Assembly: GCA_937927795.1 (NCBI GenBank)
Contig: CALBSF010000195.1
Span: forward strand, 1-6,856
Source: an uncultured Rickettsiales bacterium
Lineage (GTDB): Bacteria > Pseudomonadota > Alphaproteobacteria > Rickettsiales > UBA1997
Reading direction: 5' to 3'
DNA: 6,856 nt
The translations under genes and the position numbers were made by a program. The notes below the pieces were generated by a model. That model ran no database searches. It was not told the DNA's origin and worked only from the letters and a program-made list of their open reading frames with translations. This document shows positions 5,904 through 6,856 of this stretch, piece by piece; within the stretch, counting starts at the first letter, position 1; every line of letters starts with the position of its first letter.

Positions 5904-6319
5904 TAACTTGCACAAGAAGAATCGAATTTGACTGCGCTCATCGCATCATCAATCATGAAAGTAAATGTAAAATGCTTCATGGTCATCGCTACGCTTTGGA
6001 AGCAACTTTTTTGGCTGATGAATTAGATAATTTAGGCAGAGTAATTGACTTTGGAGTGATTAAAGATTTGCTTGGAAGGTGGATTGATGATAATTTTGAT
6101 CATAATACTATTCTTTCAATTCATGATAAAAATTTGGGCGACAAAATTGAAGAAGCAACTGGTCAAGAAATTTATTACTTAAACCAGAACCCTACGGCTG
6201 AGAATATCGCCAAACATATTTTGGAAGAAATTTGTCCACAAATTTTTGCAAATATGAGTGTAAAATGCACGGAAATAAAACTTTACGAAACACCAAATTG
6301 TTATGCAAAAGTTGAATAG
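5900..6319 (+). CDS. queD: 6-carboxytetrahydropterin synthase QueD (6-pyruvoyl-tetrahydropterin synthase family)
   Basis: Second step of de novo queuosine synthesis: turns dihydroneopterin triphosphate into 6-carboxy-tetrahydropterin. The 139 residues match the family's usual length. The zinc histidines are H14 (CAHRI), H27 and H29 (HGHRY). The catalytic cysteine is C23 in SKCKMLHGH, with D67-H68 (FDHN) and E130 (ETPNCYAKVE) completing the active site. VIDFG (48-52) and PTAEN (98-102) are also characteristic. A pterin-making homologue is a lesser alternative; the C-x3-HGH spacing seen here is the QueD form. queC, queE and queF are not in the window. The start overlaps the RluB stop (ATGA), and its end overlaps the next gene by 17 bp. 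Confidence 0.92.
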   Translation: MITCTRRIEFDCAHRIINHESKCKMLHGHRYALEATFLADELDNLGRVIDFGVIKDLLGRWIDDNFDHNTILSIHDKNLGDKIEEATGQEIYYLNQNPTAENIAKHILEEICPQIFANMSVKCTEIKLYETPNCYAKVE

Positions 6320-6698
6320 TTTTGAGTATCGAGTTTACTATGAAGACACTGACGCGGGCGGCGTTGTTTATTATGCGAATTATTTAAAATTTTTTGAACG
6401 CGCCAGAACTGATTTTCTAAGACAAATAGGAATTTCACAAATTGAATTAGCAAAAAATGAAAATTTGCTTTTTGTGGTTAGAAAATGCGAGATTGAATAT
6501 CTTTCTCCTGCAAGGCTTGATGACTTAATTGAGGTTTTTGTTGAAGTTGTTGAGGCGAGGCTTGTTTCAATTATTATGAAGCAAGAAATTAGAAAATCTG
6601 ATTTAATTTTATCAACTCTGACGGTTGAAATTGTATGTGTTGGCAGTGATAATTTTAAGGTTAAAAAAATACCGGATAAAATTAGAGAGATTTTGTAA
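6303..6698 (+). CDS. ybgC: YbgC-type acyl-CoA thioesterase (hotdog fold)
   Basis: Hydrolyses acyl-CoA thioesters and is associated with phospholipid metabolism and the Tol-Pal system in many proteobacteria. The 131-residue protein is a single hotdog domain. Its active-site block is YEDTDAGGVVYYANYLKFFE (13-32), with the presumed catalytic D17 and the conserved FERAR after it. The start at 6303 lies inside queD and gives a 17-bp overlap; no Shine-Dalgarno sequence is seen, so coupling to queD translation is likely. In many proteobacteria tolQ follows ybgC directly. Here only a short non-coding stretch and a repeat follow, so the gene appears detached from a tol-pal cluster, at least on this side. 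It is last in the four-gene operon. Confidence 0.92.
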   Translation: MQKLNSFEYRVYYEDTDAGGVVYYANYLKFFERARTDFLRQIGISQIELAKNENLLFVVRKCEIEYLSPARLDDLIEVFVEVVEARLVSIIMKQEIRKSDLILSTLTVEIVCVGSDNFKVKKIPDKIREIL

Positions 6699-6762
6699 AT
6701 AATTTAAAAAACAAAAGTAGTTACTGCTTAAAATAATGTGATTTTATCCCTTAAAACTAAGT
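6699..6762 (+). other. Short AT-rich non-coding stretch after the operon
   Basis: I see no gene here. An AT-only 6-bp inverted repeat (TAAAAT/ATTTTA around 6728-6746) is too weak to call a terminator, and no T-run follows it. If the operon ends here, the GC-rich hairpin of the adjacent repeat is the only strong structure available to stop or protect the transcript. Confidence 0.5.
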
Positions 6763-6818
6763 AAATCACCCTCACCCTAACCCTCTCCCCTCAAGGGAGA
6801 GGGGATTAAATCGAGATT
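6763..6818 (-). repeat. 56-bp GC-rich dispersed repeat, right copy, inverted
   Basis: Reverse complement of the left copy with three mismatches. The hairpin arms CCCTCTCCC (6781-6789) and GGGAGAGGG (6795-6803) are perfectly conserved, with loop CTCAA. The C-rich strand is on the sense side of the upstream operon. It begins 64 bases after the YbgC stop codon. Similarity to the left copy ends at 6763. The other boundary is placed at 6818 only because the left copy begins at the window edge. The last 38 bases of the window (6819-6856) show nothing recognisable. Confidence 0.9.
6769..6790 (-). other. Canonical G-quadruplex motif in the right repeat
   Basis: C-runs on the + strand at 6769-6771, 6775-6777, 6781-6783 and 6787-6790 give four G-runs on the minus strand with three 3-base loops. 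The layout is identical to the left copy. The hairpin and quadruplex again share one arm. Here the G-rich strand is not the mRNA strand of the neighbouring operon, so any quadruplex next to it would be in DNA, or in antisense RNA. Confidence 0.7.
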
Positions 6819-6856
6819 GCTTGAATTCCTAATTTTAAACATACTCGGTTAAGTCC

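Noticed and set aside
1..6818. Composite transposon or genomic island bounded by inverted repeats
   Set aside because: No transposase, integrase or target-site duplication is visible, the repeats are only 56 bp, and the enclosed genes are housekeeping genes with the same composition and codon use throughout.
1..6856. CRISPR array, toxin-antitoxin pair, riboswitch or defence system
   Set aside because: There are no regularly spaced short repeats, no small paired genes and no recognisable aptamer fold; every gene larger than 100 codons has a conventional family assignment.

Overview
The window is a gene-dense, strongly AT-rich stretch of bacterial chromosome with nine protein genes and two tRNA genes. 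It most resembles an alphaproteobacterium, possibly a host-associated lineage such as Rickettsiales or Holosporales. The reasons are: RlmN has the CHTGTQ-LVRN wording after its radical-SAM cysteines that is usual in that class; DsbB is of the alphaproteobacterial kind; and AT-ending codons predominate. tRNA-His keeps an encoded G-1 and a C73 discriminator, which argues against the Rhizobiales/Rhodobacterales-type clade that lost them. The assignment is inference from wording and composition, not from a search.

Layout. A 56-bp GC-rich repeat opens the window (1-56). rlmN (74-1156, +) follows at once and converges on, and overlaps, dsbB (1109-1615, -). dsbB is the second gene of a pgi-dsbB operon (pgi 1615-2826, -) joined by a TAATG stop/start overlap. 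A 159-bp gap holds apparent divergent promoters for pgi and for tRNA-Cys (2986-3060, +). gshA (3088-4347, +) starts 27 bp after the tRNA. Its open frame runs into the antisense strand of tRNA-His (4290-4367, -), where it finds its stop. From 4420 a tight + strand operon carries a class I glutamine-amidotransferase-like C26 hydrolase, an RluB-type pseudouridine synthase, QueD and a YbgC-type thioesterase; every junction overlaps. After a short empty stretch, a second copy of the 56-bp repeat lies in inverted orientation (6763-6818).

Functions. Most genes are housekeeping: RNA modification (RlmN, RluB, and QueD for queuosine), glycolysis/gluconeogenesis (Pgi), envelope disulfide formation (DsbB), thiol metabolism (GshA), gamma-glutamyl/amide hydrolysis (C26) and acyl-CoA thioester hydrolysis (YbgC). 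No transposase, phage gene, toxin-antitoxin pair, CRISPR array or defence module is visible, and I do not see a new multi-gene system.

The most unusual material is the repeat pair. Each copy contains a perfect 9-bp hairpin whose 3' arm is also the first half of a canonical four-run G-quadruplex motif. The two folds should exclude each other, and one copy sits directly in front of the rlmN start codon. Secondary points are the gshA/tRNA-His 3' overlap and the tRNA-Cys-gshA arrangement.
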